From Bacterioplanoides sp. SCSIO 12839 (GTDB taxonomy: Bacteria; Pseudomonadota; Gammaproteobacteria; Pseudomonadales; Oceanobacteraceae), in contig NZ_CP073745.1 of the NCBI RefSeq assembly GCF_024397975.1, positions 62,001-126,000 of the forward strand: a DNA stretch of 64,000 bases, given 5' to 3'. Of this stretch, positions 43,061 through 52,231 are shown piece after piece. Within the stretch, counting starts at the first letter, position 1, and every line of letters starts with the position of its first letter. Under the pieces are notes generated by a model that searched no databases, had not been told where the DNA came from, and was given only the letters and a program-made list of their open reading frames with translations. The position numbers and the translations under genes were made by a program.

Positions 43061-44953
43061 ATGGCGAATAAACAATATACAGCCCAATCGATCGAAGTCC
43101 TCAGTGGCCTTGATCCGGTTCGTAAACGTCCCGGTATGTACACCGATACCACCCGCCCGAATCACCTGGCTCAGGAAGTCATTGATAACTCAGTGGATGA
43201 GGCGTTAGCCGGACATGCCAGTACCATCGAAGTGACATTGCATGGTGATGGCTCGATGACGGTGTTGGATGATGGCCGTGGTATGCCAACGGATATTCAC
43301 CCGGAGCATGGCGTTTCTGGTGTCGAGCTGATCCTGACCCAGTTACATGCGGGGGGTAAGTTCTCCAACGATAACTATCAGTTCTCGGGTGGTTTGCACG
43401 GTGTGGGTGTTTCTGTGGTAAATGCCTTATCCAAAGTGCTGGAAGTGACGATCTGGCGTGATGGCCAGGTACAACGCATTGGCTTCCAGAACGGTGATAA
43501 AGCGCTCGATCTGCAAGTAGTTGATAGCTGCGGTAAAAAACGCACCGGTACCAGTGTTCGTTTCCTGCCGGATGCGCAATATTTTGATTCGTCTAAGTTT
43601 TCGGTGCCGCGGTTAAAACATGTGCTGCGTGCCAAAGCTGTTTTATGTCCGGGCCTGCGCATTAAATTTAATGCCCCAAATGCCGAAGACAGCGCCGAGT
43701 GGTATTACGAAGACGGCCTGAAAGACTATTTAAAAGTCAGCTCCACCGGTTACGAAACACTCCCCGCCGATCCGTTCACCGGCACCATGACGGGTGAAAC
43801 CGAAGGAGTCGATTGGGCAGTGCAGTGGCTGCCGGAAGGTGGCGAGTTATGCCAGGAAAGTTACGTCAACCTGATTCCTACGGCGCAAGGCGGTACCCAT
43901 GTGAACGGCTTCCGTTCCGGTTTGTTGGATGCTTTACGCGAGTTCTGTGAATTCCGTAATTTATTACCGCGTGGTGTTAAGTTAACACCGGATGATTTGT
44001 GGGAGCGCTGCTCGTTTGTATTATCGGCAAAACTGGCCGATCCACAATTTGCTGGGCAAACCAAAGAGCGTTTGTCATCCCGTGAAGCATCATCGTTTAT
44101 TTCCGGCGTGGTGAAAGATTCTTTTGCATTGTGGTTAAACGAACACACGGCAGAAGCAGAATTGCTGGCCGAGATGGCGATCTCCAGCGCTCAGAGCCGT
44201 TTACGGAAGTCGAAAAAAGTCGCGCGTAAAAAGATCACTCAAGGCCCGGCATTGCCCGGCAAGTTGGCCGACTGTACCGGTCAGGACAGCGAACGCACCG
44301 AACTGTTCTTGGTGGAAGGTGACTCGGCGGGTGGTTCGGCGAAGCAGGCCCGTGATCGTGAATTCCAGGCCATCATGCCGCTGCGAGGCAAAATCCTGAA
44401 TACCTGGGAAGTGGATTCGGGTGAGATTCTGGCGTCAGAAGAAGTTCATAACATTGCTGTGGCTTTAGGAATTGATCCGGCGACCGATAACCTTGATGGG
44501 TTACGTTATGGAAAGATTTGCATTCTGGCTGATGCCGACTCGGATGGACTACATATTGCCACTTTGTTGTGTGCATTATTTGTTCGTCATTTCCGTAAGC
44601 TGGTAGCAGAAGGTCACGTGTTTGTGGCGATGCCGCCGCTGTACCGCATCGATGTGGGTAAAGACGTCTATTATGCATTAGACGAAGCGGAAAAATCCGG
44701 TGTGCTGGAGCGCATTAAGGCTGAGAAAAAACGCGGCAAGGTTAACGTGCAGCGCTTTAAAGGTCTGGGTGAAATGAACCCGATGCAATTGCGTGAAACC
44801 ACTATGGACCCGAATACTCGTCGCCTGGTGCAATTGTCTCTTGAGCCGGGAGATGGTACCAATGAATTAATGGATATGTTGCTGGCGAAAAAACGCGCTT
44901 CTGACCGCAAGAGCTGGTTAGAAACACGAGGTAATGAAGTCGAGATTGCCTGA
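43061..44953 (+). CDS. parE: DNA topoisomerase IV subunit B
   Basis: 630 residues. GHKL ATPase domain with R-K-R-P-G-M-Y near 21, E-V-I-D-N-S-V-D-E-A near 44 and the G-G-L-H-G-V-G-V-S-V lid near 108. The TOPRIM domain begins at L-F-L-V-E-G-D-S-A-G-G-S near 416 and contains D-A-D-S-D-G near 495. ParE powers decatenation of chromosomes by the ParC2ParE2 tetramer. parC lies 2.7 kb downstream. The quinolone-determining region looks wild type. Confidence 0.98.
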   Translation: MANKQYTAQSIEVLSGLDPVRKRPGMYTDTTRPNHLAQEVIDNSVDEALAGHASTIEVTLHGDGSMTVLDDGRGMPTDIHPEHGVSGVELILTQLHAGGKFSNDNYQFSGGLHGVGVSVVNALSKVLEVTIWRDGQVQRIGFQNGDKALDLQVVDSCGKKRTGTSVRFLPDAQYFDSSKFSVPRLKHVLRAKAVLCPGLRIKFNAPNAEDSAEWYYEDGLKDYLKVSSTGYETLPADPFTGTMTGETEGVDWAVQWLPEGGELCQESYVNLIPTAQGGTHVNGFRSGLLDALREFCEFRNLLPRGVKLTPDDLWERCSFVLSAKLADPQFAGQTKERLSSREASSFISGVVKDSFALWLNEHTAEAELLAEMAISSAQSRLRKSKKVARKKITQGPALPGKLADCTGQDSERTELFLVEGDSAGGSAKQARDREFQAIMPLRGKILNTWEVDSGEILASEEVHNIAVALGIDPATDNLDGLRYGKICILADADSDGLHIATLLCALFVRHFRKLVAEGHVFVAMPPLYRIDVGKDVYYALDEAEKSGVLERIKAEKKRGKVNVQRFKGLGEMNPMQLRETTMDPNTRRLVQLSLEPGDGTNELMDMLLAKKRASDRKSWLETRGNEVEIA

Positions 44954-44968
44954 CCGTATCCAATGACA

Positions 44969-44990
44969 AGGTGCCGCTGCGGCGGCACCT
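44969..44990 (+). terminator. GC-rich stem-loop after parE
   Basis: A perfect 9-bp stem, AGGTGCCGC with GCGGCACCT, has loop TGCG. It lies 15 bases after the parE stop and 28 bases before the next start. No U-tract follows, so it may attenuate rather than end transcription into the next gene. Confidence 0.45.
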
Positions 44991-45018
44991 GAACTGAGTG
45001 ACACGGAAGGACCAAGCA

Positions 45019-46908
45019 ATGCGACGACCGCGCTGGCGAATTAACGCTTTTTTATTTATTGGCTTGTTGCTGCTATCGCCGCTTACACAGGCGATTGAAA
45101 TCAATCTCTCGGCTTACCAGCCACTCGTCTTTTCTCAGCATTGGCTGTGTCTGCTTTCATCTGTTTTACTTTTGTTGCTGTTTAGTGGACTTTTTTTCTG
45201 GGCCGGGAAACAGGTTCAACGTCGTAAAGCGTCAGAGCTGTTAGTGGATTCTAAAACTGAACTGATCCGCAGTATGTTAAATGCTCTGCCGGAGATTATT
45301 TTTTATAAAGACAAAAACGGCATTTACCAGCATGGTAATACGCGTTTTTCAGACTTTATGGGATCTCGGGTTGATGATCTGATCGGCAAAAATGACTTTG
45401 AAATATTTGACCACGAAACATCGCGATTTTTCCGCCAGATGGACCGTGAAGCGATCGATGCCGGTCGCCCAAAAATCAATGAAGAATGGGTTGAAGGAGG
45501 AGATGGCAATCACCGTTTGTTGGAAACCCATAAATGCCCACTCTATGATCATAACGGAGAGTGCATCGGTATATTGGGTTATTGTCGCGACATCACTCTG
45601 CAGCGCCAGAGTGAAGAAAACCTTCAGCACATTGCTTATCACGATCCGCTGACAAATCTGCCGAATCGCTTACGGTTGGCCGAACGTCTGGACTATGCCT
45701 TACAGCTTAGTAAGCGCGACAGTGAACTATTGGCGGTTATTTTTCTCGACCTGGATCGCTTTAAACATATTAACGACACCCTGGGCCATGCCATTGGCGA
45801 TATTCTGTTAAAGGATGTGGCTCAGCGTCTGCGTGATAATGTGCGGGACTCGGATATTTGTGCACGCTTAGGCGGCGATGAATTTGTGGTGGTGCTGACA
45901 CAGATGAACTCCCGGGTGGAAATTGAGAATAAGTGCCAGCAGCTGCTGGAGGCCGTTGCGCAACCGTATCAGCTTCAGAATCATCAGGTGTCGGTATTCA
46001 CCAGTGCTGGCATCAGTTATTTTCCTGATCATGCGTCCACCACCGATCAGCTGCTTCGTGATGCCGACGCCGCGCTGCAGGCGGCCAAAGGAGAAGGGCG
46101 TAACCGCTATTATGTGTTCCACGAAGAACTAAGCCAGACGCAGCATTCGTATCGCAGCCTGGAGCAGGACATGCGTATGGCACTGGATCGCGGCGAATTT
46201 TCGTTGGTGTATCAGCCGCAGTTTCGTTTGGGCGAAACCCACCCTCGTCGCGTTGAAGCCTTAGTGCGCTGGTCACATCCGTATCGCGGCGGCATTTCTC
46301 CCCATGATTTTATTCCGATTGCTGAAACCAGTGGGTTAATGAGTGAACTGGGCTTGTGGATAATTGAAACTGCCTGCCTGCAGTTCCTGAGCTGGAAAAA
46401 GCAAGGTGTGCCATTGGATCGGATCGCGGTGAATGTGTCCGCGATGCAGTTCAGTGCCCAGTTTGCCGATCAGATTATTACGTTATTACAGCGATTGGAG
46501 TTCGACCCGCAATGGCTGGAATTGGAAGTCACCGAGTCGTTAATGATGTCGGTGACCACCGAGGTGTCACAGCAGCTACAACGTTTACATGAAATAGGGA
46601 TTGAGTTCGCCATTGATGATTTTGGCACCGGTTATTCCAGCCTCAGCAAAATTAAAGCGTTACCACTGAACGTATTAAAAATAGACCAATCGTTTGTGCG
46701 TGATATCAACGACGATGTGAATGATTATGAAATTGCCCGGGCTATTGTGCTGATGGCCAAAAGCCTGGGACTGACGGTGATTGCTGAAGGCGTCGAAAAC
46801 CGTGAACAAGAGCAAACCCTGAAACGCCTGGGCTGCGAATGGGTGCAGGGGTTTTATTATTCGGCGCCGATGGATGCGTCACGCTTTTTCCGGCGCTACT
46901 GCCAATAG
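45019..46908 (+). CDS. Membrane PAS-GGDEF-EAL c-di-GMP protein
   Basis: 629 residues from the ATG at 45019, which has GGAAGGA 8 bases upstream. Two membrane segments (about 8-28 and 43-64) bracket a very short periplasmic loop. A PAS domain (about 80-200) is followed by GGDEF with L-G-G-D-E-F near 284 and EAL with V-E-A-L near 412, D-D-F-G-T-G-Y and K-I-D-Q-S. Both catalytic motifs are intact. It follows parE by 65 bases and may be partly co-transcribed. Its stop codon is part of a terminator stem. Confidence 0.92.
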   Translation: MRRPRWRINAFLFIGLLLLSPLTQAIEINLSAYQPLVFSQHWLCLLSSVLLLLLFSGLFFWAGKQVQRRKASELLVDSKTELIRSMLNALPEIIFYKDKNGIYQHGNTRFSDFMGSRVDDLIGKNDFEIFDHETSRFFRQMDREAIDAGRPKINEEWVEGGDGNHRLLETHKCPLYDHNGECIGILGYCRDITLQRQSEENLQHIAYHDPLTNLPNRLRLAERLDYALQLSKRDSELLAVIFLDLDRFKHINDTLGHAIGDILLKDVAQRLRDNVRDSDICARLGGDEFVVVLTQMNSRVEIENKCQQLLEAVAQPYQLQNHQVSVFTSAGISYFPDHASTTDQLLRDADAALQAAKGEGRNRYYVFHEELSQTQHSYRSLEQDMRMALDRGEFSLVYQPQFRLGETHPRRVEALVRWSHPYRGGISPHDFIPIAETSGLMSELGLWIIETACLQFLSWKKQGVPLDRIAVNVSAMQFSAQFADQIITLLQRLEFDPQWLELEVTESLMMSVTTEVSQQLQRLHEIGIEFAIDDFGTGYSSLSKIKALPLNVLKIDQSFVRDINDDVNDYEIARAIVLMAKSLGLTVIAEGVENREQEQTLKRLGCEWVQGFYYSAPMDASRFFRRYCQ

Positions 46909-46923
46909 CGGTAGCGCGTTTTT
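46893..46923 (+). terminator. Terminator overlapping the end of the PAS-GGDEF-EAL gene
   Basis: GCGCTAC (46893-46899) pairs with GTAGCGC (46911-46917), with additional inner GC pairs, followed by five T (46919-46923). The stop codon (46906-46908) lies in the loop. Confidence 0.78.
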
Positions 46924-46931
46924 GATTTGGA

Positions 46932-47372
46932 TTAATCCTTACGGGTCAGTGATAAAAAGCCACCCAAAGCCAGCAATAACATCGCGCAAGCGATCAGAAT
47001 CGCGACCGGATAATACAGGTTGCCGGCTAACTCCAGCTGACTGTATTTGATGATCATAATCAGTGCTTCCAGCACCAGGGCGATACAAACCGTGCCCACA
47101 AACCGTGTGATGGTACGGCGCATGGTCTGAAAGATATTGCCGCCGTTTTCTTCGGCGGTGTATTCCTTGCCAACTCCCAATCCCAGCTCATACATCGCCA
47201 GTGCAATCACCAGTGTGTTAATCGACTTAATCACCAGCGTGACCATATCGACGTCGTTATCCGCCAGGCCTCCGATAAAAATCTGAAAAGAGGAGATAAT
47301 CAGGGTGATGGCAATAATGTGGAACAGACCGGAGAACAGGTACGCAGCTCCGAACTTATAAAAACGCAACAT
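46932..47372 (-). CDS. Predicted four-helix membrane protein, family unknown
   Basis: 146 residues with four hydrophobic segments (about 10-33, 46-66, 90-110, 118-140). The loop between helices 2 and 3 holds G-V-G-K-E-Y and R-R-T-I-T-R-F. I do not recognise a named family. It points away from parC, converges with the PAS-GGDEF-EAL gene, and sits between the topoisomerase genes. No enzyme motif is visible. Confidence 0.75.
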   Translation of the reverse strand: MLRFYKFGAAYLFSGLFHIIAITLIISSFQIFIGGLADNDVDMVTLVIKSINTLVIALAMYELGLGVGKEYTAEENGGNIFQTMRRTITRFVGTVCIALVLEALIMIIKYSQLELAGNLYYPVAILIACAMLLLALGGFLSLTRKD

Positions 47373-47619
47373 GGAAATTCCTTATGTCAGTACGTAATCA
47401 CTATTTTGTGATGAGGCTCAGTATAAACTAACAGCCGTTGCCATGGTGCAGATTGATACAGGCCAAGTGTTTGAATAAGTCAGTGACTCTGACAGATCTA
47501 TGCCTTGTGTACCGATTAACCGAAGTCGCTATTGCTCAAGCCTGGCATTGCTCAATATCGGCGACTGGGTCACAATCGGCAGCAACGATGTTTGATGAAC
47601 ACTATTGATTGCGAGTCTT

Positions 47620-49884
47620 ATGACAGATCAGATCAGTTACACAGACGACGGCGTAGAACGTCAGTCGCTGAAACAATATACCGAAAACGCGTACCTCAAC
47701 TATTCCATGTACGTGATTCTCGACCGTGCGTTACCTCACGTAGGTGATGGCCTGAAGCCGGTACAACGTCGTATTACCTATGCGATGAGTGAACTGGGTT
47801 TAAAACACACCGCTAAATACAAGAAGTCAGCCCGTACCGTGGGTGACGTCTTAGGTAAATACCACCCGCACGGCGACAGTGCTTGTTACGAAGCCATGGT
47901 GCTGATGGCTCAGCCATTCTCTTACCGCTACCCATTAGTGGACGGTCAGGGTAACTGGGGGGCACCGGACGATCCAAAATCGTTCGCCGCCATGCGTTAT
48001 ACCGAAGCCAAATTAGCCAACTACGCCGAGGTGTTACTCAGCGAGTTAGGTCAGGGCACGGTGGAGTGGCAGCCAAACTTTGACGGCACCATGGATGAAC
48101 CCTGCACACTGCCAGCGCGATTGCCAAATATCCTGTTAAACGGCACCACGGGTATTGCGGTGGGTATGGCCACCGATATCCCGCCGCACAATATTCGTGA
48201 AGTGGCCAGCGCCTGCATTCACTTGCTGGATAATCCCAAAGCCGACATCGATGCCTTATGTGAGCACGTTCAGGCCCCCGACTTCCCAACCGATGCCGAA
48301 ATCATTACGCCAAAAGATGACCTGCGTAAGTTATATCGCACGGGTAAAGGCAGCGTAAAAATGCGCGCCGTGTATTCGGTAGAAGACGGCGATATTGTGG
48401 TAACGGCATTACCGCATCAGGTTTCAGGCGCAAAAATTCTGGAACAAATTGCGGCACAAATGACGGCGAAAAAGCTGCCATTGGTTACGGATCTACGCGA
48501 CGAGTCGGATCATGAAAACCCAACCCGATTAGTGATCGTACCTAAATCCAATCGCGTCGATACCGACGCGGTGATGGCACATTTATTTGCCACCACGGAT
48601 TTGGAAAAGAACTATCGCGTGAATATGAACGTGATTGGTTTGGATGGCCGCCCGCAGGTAAAAAACCTGCAAATGATGTTAACGGAATGGCTGGAGTATC
48701 GTACCGGTACCGTCCGTCGTCGTTTGCAACATCGTTTGGATAAAGTGTTGGCGCGTCTGCATATTCTTGAAGGTATGCTGGTGGCCTTCCTGAATATCGA
48801 CGAAGTGATTGAAATTATCCGTACCGAAGACGAACCCAAAGCGGTATTGATGCAGCGCTTTGGTGTGTCGGATATTCAGGCCGAAGCCATCCTCGAATTA
48901 AAATTACGTCACCTCGCCAAACTGGAAGAAATGAAAATCCGTGGTGAGCAGGACGAGTTAGAAAAAGAACGCGACTCGTTAGAAAAAACCTTGGGTTCTG
49001 AGCGTCGTTTAAAAACGCTGATCAAAAAAGAATTAACCGCAGACGCAGAAAAATACGGCGATGATCGTCGTTCGCCTGTTGTCGTTCGTGGTGAAGCGAA
49101 AGCCTTTTCTGAAACCGAGCTGGTTTCTGCGGAAGCCATCACCGTTGTTCTGTCTGAAAAAGGCTGGGTACGTGCCGCCAAAGGCCATGATATCGATGCC
49201 GAAAACCTGAATTATAAATCCGGCGACCAATATTTATTATCGGCCCCTGGTAAGAGCAATCAGAATGCTGTCTTTATCGACAGCACCGGTCGTTCTTATG
49301 CCTTGCCTGCACACACCTTGCCGTCAGCTCGGGGTCAGGGTGAACCATTAAGTGGCCGTTTAACCATGCCGGCGGGTGCGCAATTCCTTGGACTGGTAAT
49401 GGGGCCTGATTCCGATCAGTACCTGATGGCAACCGATGCGGGTTACGGCTTTATTGCCAACCTCGGCGATATGCAGAGTAAAAATAAAGCGGGTAAAAAC
49501 CTGCTGACAGTACCGGATAACGCTCGGGTATTAATTCCTGCAAAAATTATCAACCCAGAGAAAAGCTGGATCGCCGCGGTCAGTAACGAAGGTCGTATGT
49601 TGGTATTCCCAGCCGCCGATGTACCGGTGATGGCGCGTGGTAAAGGCAACAAGATGATTAATATTAATTCAGCTAAGGCCGCTGCCCGGGAAGAATTAAT
49701 GGTTGCCTGTGTGGCCTTCAGTGAAGACGATACGATTCTTGTTTATGCTGGTAAGCGACATATGAAACTGAAATTTTCCGACCTGGAACATTATCAGGGT
49801 GAGCGTGGTCGTCGTGGTAATAAACTGCCGCGTGGCTTCCAGAATGTCGATGCGATGGAAGTAGTGCGCAAAGAAGACGGGTAA
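47620..49884 (+). CDS. parC: DNA topoisomerase IV subunit A
   Basis: 754 residues from the ATG at 47620; a start 15 bases earlier is possible but less like the family. The breakage-reunion domain has the catalytic Tyr127 in A-A-M-R-Y-T-E. The quinolone-determining region [10 protein letters not shown] carries Ser87 and Glu91, the sensitive-type residues matching E. coli Ser80 and Glu84. The C-terminal beta-pinwheel (about 500-750) binds T-segment DNA. Its own terminator follows at 49913. Confidence 0.98.
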   Translation: MTDQISYTDDGVERQSLKQYTENAYLNYSMYVILDRALPHVGDGLKPVQRRITYAMSELGLKHTAKYKKSARTVGDVLGKYHPHGDSACYEAMVLMAQPFSYRYPLVDGQGNWGAPDDPKSFAAMRYTEAKLANYAEVLLSELGQGTVEWQPNFDGTMDEPCTLPARLPNILLNGTTGIAVGMATDIPPHNIREVASACIHLLDNPKADIDALCEHVQAPDFPTDAEIITPKDDLRKLYRTGKGSVKMRAVYSVEDGDIVVTALPHQVSGAKILEQIAAQMTAKKLPLVTDLRDESDHENPTRLVIVPKSNRVDTDAVMAHLFATTDLEKNYRVNMNVIGLDGRPQVKNLQMMLTEWLEYRTGTVRRRLQHRLDKVLARLHILEGMLVAFLNIDEVIEIIRTEDEPKAVLMQRFGVSDIQAEAILELKLRHLAKLEEMKIRGEQDELEKERDSLEKTLGSERRLKTLIKKELTADAEKYGDDRRSPVVVRGEAKAFSETELVSAEAITVVLSEKGWVRAAKGHDIDAENLNYKSGDQYLLSAPGKSNQNAVFIDSTGRSYALPAHTLPSARGQGEPLSGRLTMPAGAQFLGLVMGPDSDQYLMATDAGYGFIANLGDMQSKNKAGKNLLTVPDNARVLIPAKIINPEKSWIAAVSNEGRMLVFPAADVPVMARGKGNKMININSAKAAAREELMVACVAFSEDDTILVYAGKRHMKLKFSDLEHYQGERGRRGNKLPRGFQNVDAMEVVRKEDG

Positions 49885-49912
49885 CAGCACTGTGATGCAT
49901 TGCTGAGTATCG

Positions 49913-49948
49913 CGGCGACTTTTCTTTTAGAATGGTCGCCGTTTTTTT
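49913..49948 (+). terminator. Terminator after parC
   Basis: CGGCGAC (49913-49919) pairs with GTCGCCG (49935-49941), followed by seven T (49942-49948). It lies 28 bases beyond the parC stop. Confidence 0.9.
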
Positions 49949-49965
49949 ATGCCGGTAAATAACTT

Positions 49966-50796
49966 ATGGCTCTGCAAACCATTAATAATATAGCGCTGAA
50001 TCTAACGGATAATCGCCCTGACGATCACCAACATGCTTTCATCTGGGCGCATGGTTTGATGTTTTGTAGCGCGTCCGATGTGGAATCTGGGTTATTTGCC
50101 TGGAAGTACACCGAACAGAACCACCGACTGGTTCGTTATGATGCCCGAGGTCATGGCGAGTCGGAAGTCACGCCTCTGGCTGAAGATTATCAGTGGGCAG
50201 GTCTGGCTAAAGATATGTTAGCGGTTGCCGAACAGACTGGCGCAAAACGTGTTGTTCTGGGTGGCGCGTCGATGGGATGTGGCACCAGTTTGACGGCGGC
50301 ACTGGATCTGATTCATTCTGGCGAGAAAGAAAAATTAGCTGGGTTGGTGTTAGTGATCCCGCCGACATCGTGGAAAACCCGCCCTGCTCAGGCACGAAAA
50401 TACAAATTATTAGCACTGCTGAATAAGCTGAAATTAATCCCGTCTTTATTGCCAACACTCACCAAAAATAAAGTGATTGCCGGGTTCCTGAATAAGTCCA
50501 TGCCGTATTGTGAAATTTCACTGCAACATTATATGAGTAGCCATAAAAAAGAAGCGTACCACCCTATGTTGATGGGGTCGGCACAGTCGGACTTGCCGGA
50601 CGAAGAGGAACTGAAAAAAATTGATGTACCAACATTAATTCTGGGTTGGACCGAAGACGTAAGTCACCCGGTGTCGACGGCCAAAAAATTGCGCGAACTG
50701 TTACCCAACAGCGAAATTCACCTGGCGAATCAAGCGCGCCATGTTGATCAATGGGATCAGCAGATCAATGAGTTTTTAACCAGTCTGAAGTGTTAA
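49966..50796 (+). CDS. Alpha/beta hydrolase family protein
   Basis: 276 residues. Typical marks: W-A-H-G-L near 27, Y-D-A-R-G-H-G-E-S near 62, nucleophile elbow G-G-A-S-M-G-C-G near 103, a likely catalytic Asp in W-T-E-D-V-S near 229, and the His of A-R-H-V-D-Q near 258. No signal peptide. The substrate is unknown. Its 3' end overlaps the 3' end of rsmD by 4 bases on the opposite strand, so the two transcripts converge. Confidence 0.88.
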   Translation: MALQTINNIALNLTDNRPDDHQHAFIWAHGLMFCSASDVESGLFAWKYTEQNHRLVRYDARGHGESEVTPLAEDYQWAGLAKDMLAVAEQTGAKRVVLGGASMGCGTSLTAALDLIHSGEKEKLAGLVLVIPPTSWKTRPAQARKYKLLALLNKLKLIPSLLPTLTKNKVIAGFLNKSMPYCEISLQHYMSSHKKEAYHPMLMGSAQSDLPDEEELKKIDVPTLILGWTEDVSHPVSTAKKLRELLPNSEIHLANQARHVDQWDQQINEFLTSLKC

Positions 50797-51344
50797 AGTA
50801 CTTCAAACAACCGGAAGCAAAATTCTTTGGTGGTTTTGCTTTTTTTCTCATTCCAGTTCTGTGGAAATTCTGGCTTTAAGTTCGCTTCATGTTCGACATA
50901 CACCAGCGCACCCGGCAATAAACGCAGTTTCTCGATAGACGGTTGCAGCAGGTTTTTACCAAAGGGTGGGTCGAGAAAAACCAAGTCGTAAGGTTCAGGG
51001 TTTTGCTCCAGCCAGTTCAGTGCATCACCGGCCCACACCTGCGCGTTTTTTGCCTGCAGAGTTTGCAGGTTCTCTTTTAATTGCAGTGCTGCTTTGGCGT
51101 TTTTCTCCAGAAAAATCACTTCTTTGGCGCCACGCGAAAGCGCTTCAAACCCTAATGCGCCACTGCCGGCAAAAGTATCTAAAACACGCGCGCCTTCGAC
51201 ATCAAATTGCAGCCAGTTAAAAACAGTTTCGCGCACCCGATCCATGGTGGGGCGTAATCCATCCACCGCCGGGAAACGTAATCGTCGCGAACGCCATTGG
51301 CCGCCGATAATCCGAAGCTGTTGAGTGGGAGTGGATTTGCTCAC
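50793..51344 (-). CDS. rsmD: 16S rRNA (guanine-966-N2)-methyltransferase
   Basis: 183 residues with SAM motif D-T-F-A-G-S-G-A-L-G-F near 60 and the N6/N2-methyltransferase motif D-P-P-F-G-K near 125. R-I-I-G-G-Q-W-R-S-R near the start is typical of RsmD. It methylates G966 of 16S rRNA in the assembled small subunit. It lies near the divergent ftsY, as in E. coli. Confidence 0.96.
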   Translation of the reverse strand: MSKSTPTQQLRIIGGQWRSRRLRFPAVDGLRPTMDRVRETVFNWLQFDVEGARVLDTFAGSGALGFEALSRGAKEVIFLEKNAKAALQLKENLQTLQAKNAQVWAGDALNWLEQNPEPYDLVFLDPPFGKNLLQPSIEKLRLLPGALVYVEHEANLKPEFPQNWNEKKSKTTKEFCFRLFEVL

Positions 51345-51366
51345 GTTGCGTTCCTATTAAGGTTTA

Positions 51367-51395
51367 AGGTGTTGAGGTTTCAGGTGTTGAGGTTT
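51367..51395. repeat. Short tandem repeat before rsmD
   Basis: Two exact copies of AGGTGTTGAGGTTT (51367-51380 and 51382-51395), period 15, preceded by a partial copy (AGGTTTA). It fills the 50-base gap between rsmD and the upstream hypothetical gene. Confidence 0.7.
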
Positions 51396-52141
51396 TAAAG
51401 CGTTGTCAGGCAATTGAGATAGTCGTTGGCTGCAAACTTCTGGCTATCCCCCAGTGCTTGGTAAAGCGACTGATAATAATCCGAAGGCGGGCGATGGTAG
51501 GCAATGTCGGTTTGAATGTCGAGTTGCCCAGCGGGTGAGAGCCATTGTTGTCGAAGTTCCCGGGTTTGCTGCAAGCGGAAATCCTGCCATTGCTGGCGAT
51601 TGGGGAGCGGCTTTTCCAGATCAATTGGTCCGCTATGGATCCAATGGTTACGAAACCACAATGACCCCGCCGCAAAGTGTTGTTCACAGTGAGTAATGGC
51701 CGACGGTATTGGTAGTGTGTGAGGTTGCAGCTGCCAGCGTTGAATCAAAAAGGCAGCCATGCCCTGCATTTCTGTTTTGGTCCAGGGGCCTTGCAGCAGA
51801 ATCACCAGGGTGTCGTGTGACGCTTTTTTTACGGCTAACGCTTTGAGTTCAGCGCTCCATTGCTGGGCGTCCAACGGAATATCGAGCTGGGTTTGGTTGG
51901 TGAATACGATCCGTGCGATGCCTTGTGGTTGGCTGACTGGCTGCCACTTCACGACGACACCTTCCTGAGACATCCAGGTCTGCCAGTCGCTATCGTGCAG
52001 TATGGGTAAGTTCAGGGCTTCTAAGGGTTCCATTTCCGGGTCGGATTGACCCAGATGAATCCAGCTGACCACGGCTAAACATACAATGATGATGATATTC
52101 AGAGTTCGGCGGCTGAATCTCACGTCCGCATCCTTATTCAC
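51395..52141 (-). CDS. Single-pass membrane protein of unknown function
   Basis: 248 residues with one N-terminal membrane helix (about 12-28), so the remaining 220 residues should face the periplasm. The region L-V-I-L-L-Q-G-P-W near 111 and a Gln/Trp-rich C-terminal half (about 170-230) give no match I recognise. In related bacteria, M16 peptidase genes often lie between rsmD and ftsY. This protein is far shorter and has no H-x-x-E-H zinc motif; whether it is a remnant of that family cannot be judged. It diverges from ftsY by 90 bases. Confidence 0.72.
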   Translation of the reverse strand: MNKDADVRFSRRTLNIIIIVCLAVVSWIHLGQSDPEMEPLEALNLPILHDSDWQTWMSQEGVVVKWQPVSQPQGIARIVFTNQTQLDIPLDAQQWSAELKALAVKKASHDTLVILLQGPWTKTEMQGMAAFLIQRWQLQPHTLPIPSAITHCEQHFAAGSLWFRNHWIHSGPIDLEKPLPNRQQWQDFRLQQTRELRQQWLSPAGQLDIQTDIAYHRPPSDYYQSLYQALGDSQKFAANDYLNCLTTL

Positions 52142-52231
52142 AATAGGGTTTAGTGGTAGGATAGCGGACTTTGATTATTCACGGTTAGCCGATGTGCTGG
52201 CCGGATAACATCCGATGAGTGCGAGCAACCG

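Noticed and set aside
47878-47892. Possible quinolone-resistance change in ParC
   Set aside because: The key residues Ser87 and Glu91 (E. coli Ser80 and Glu84) are the sensitive type.
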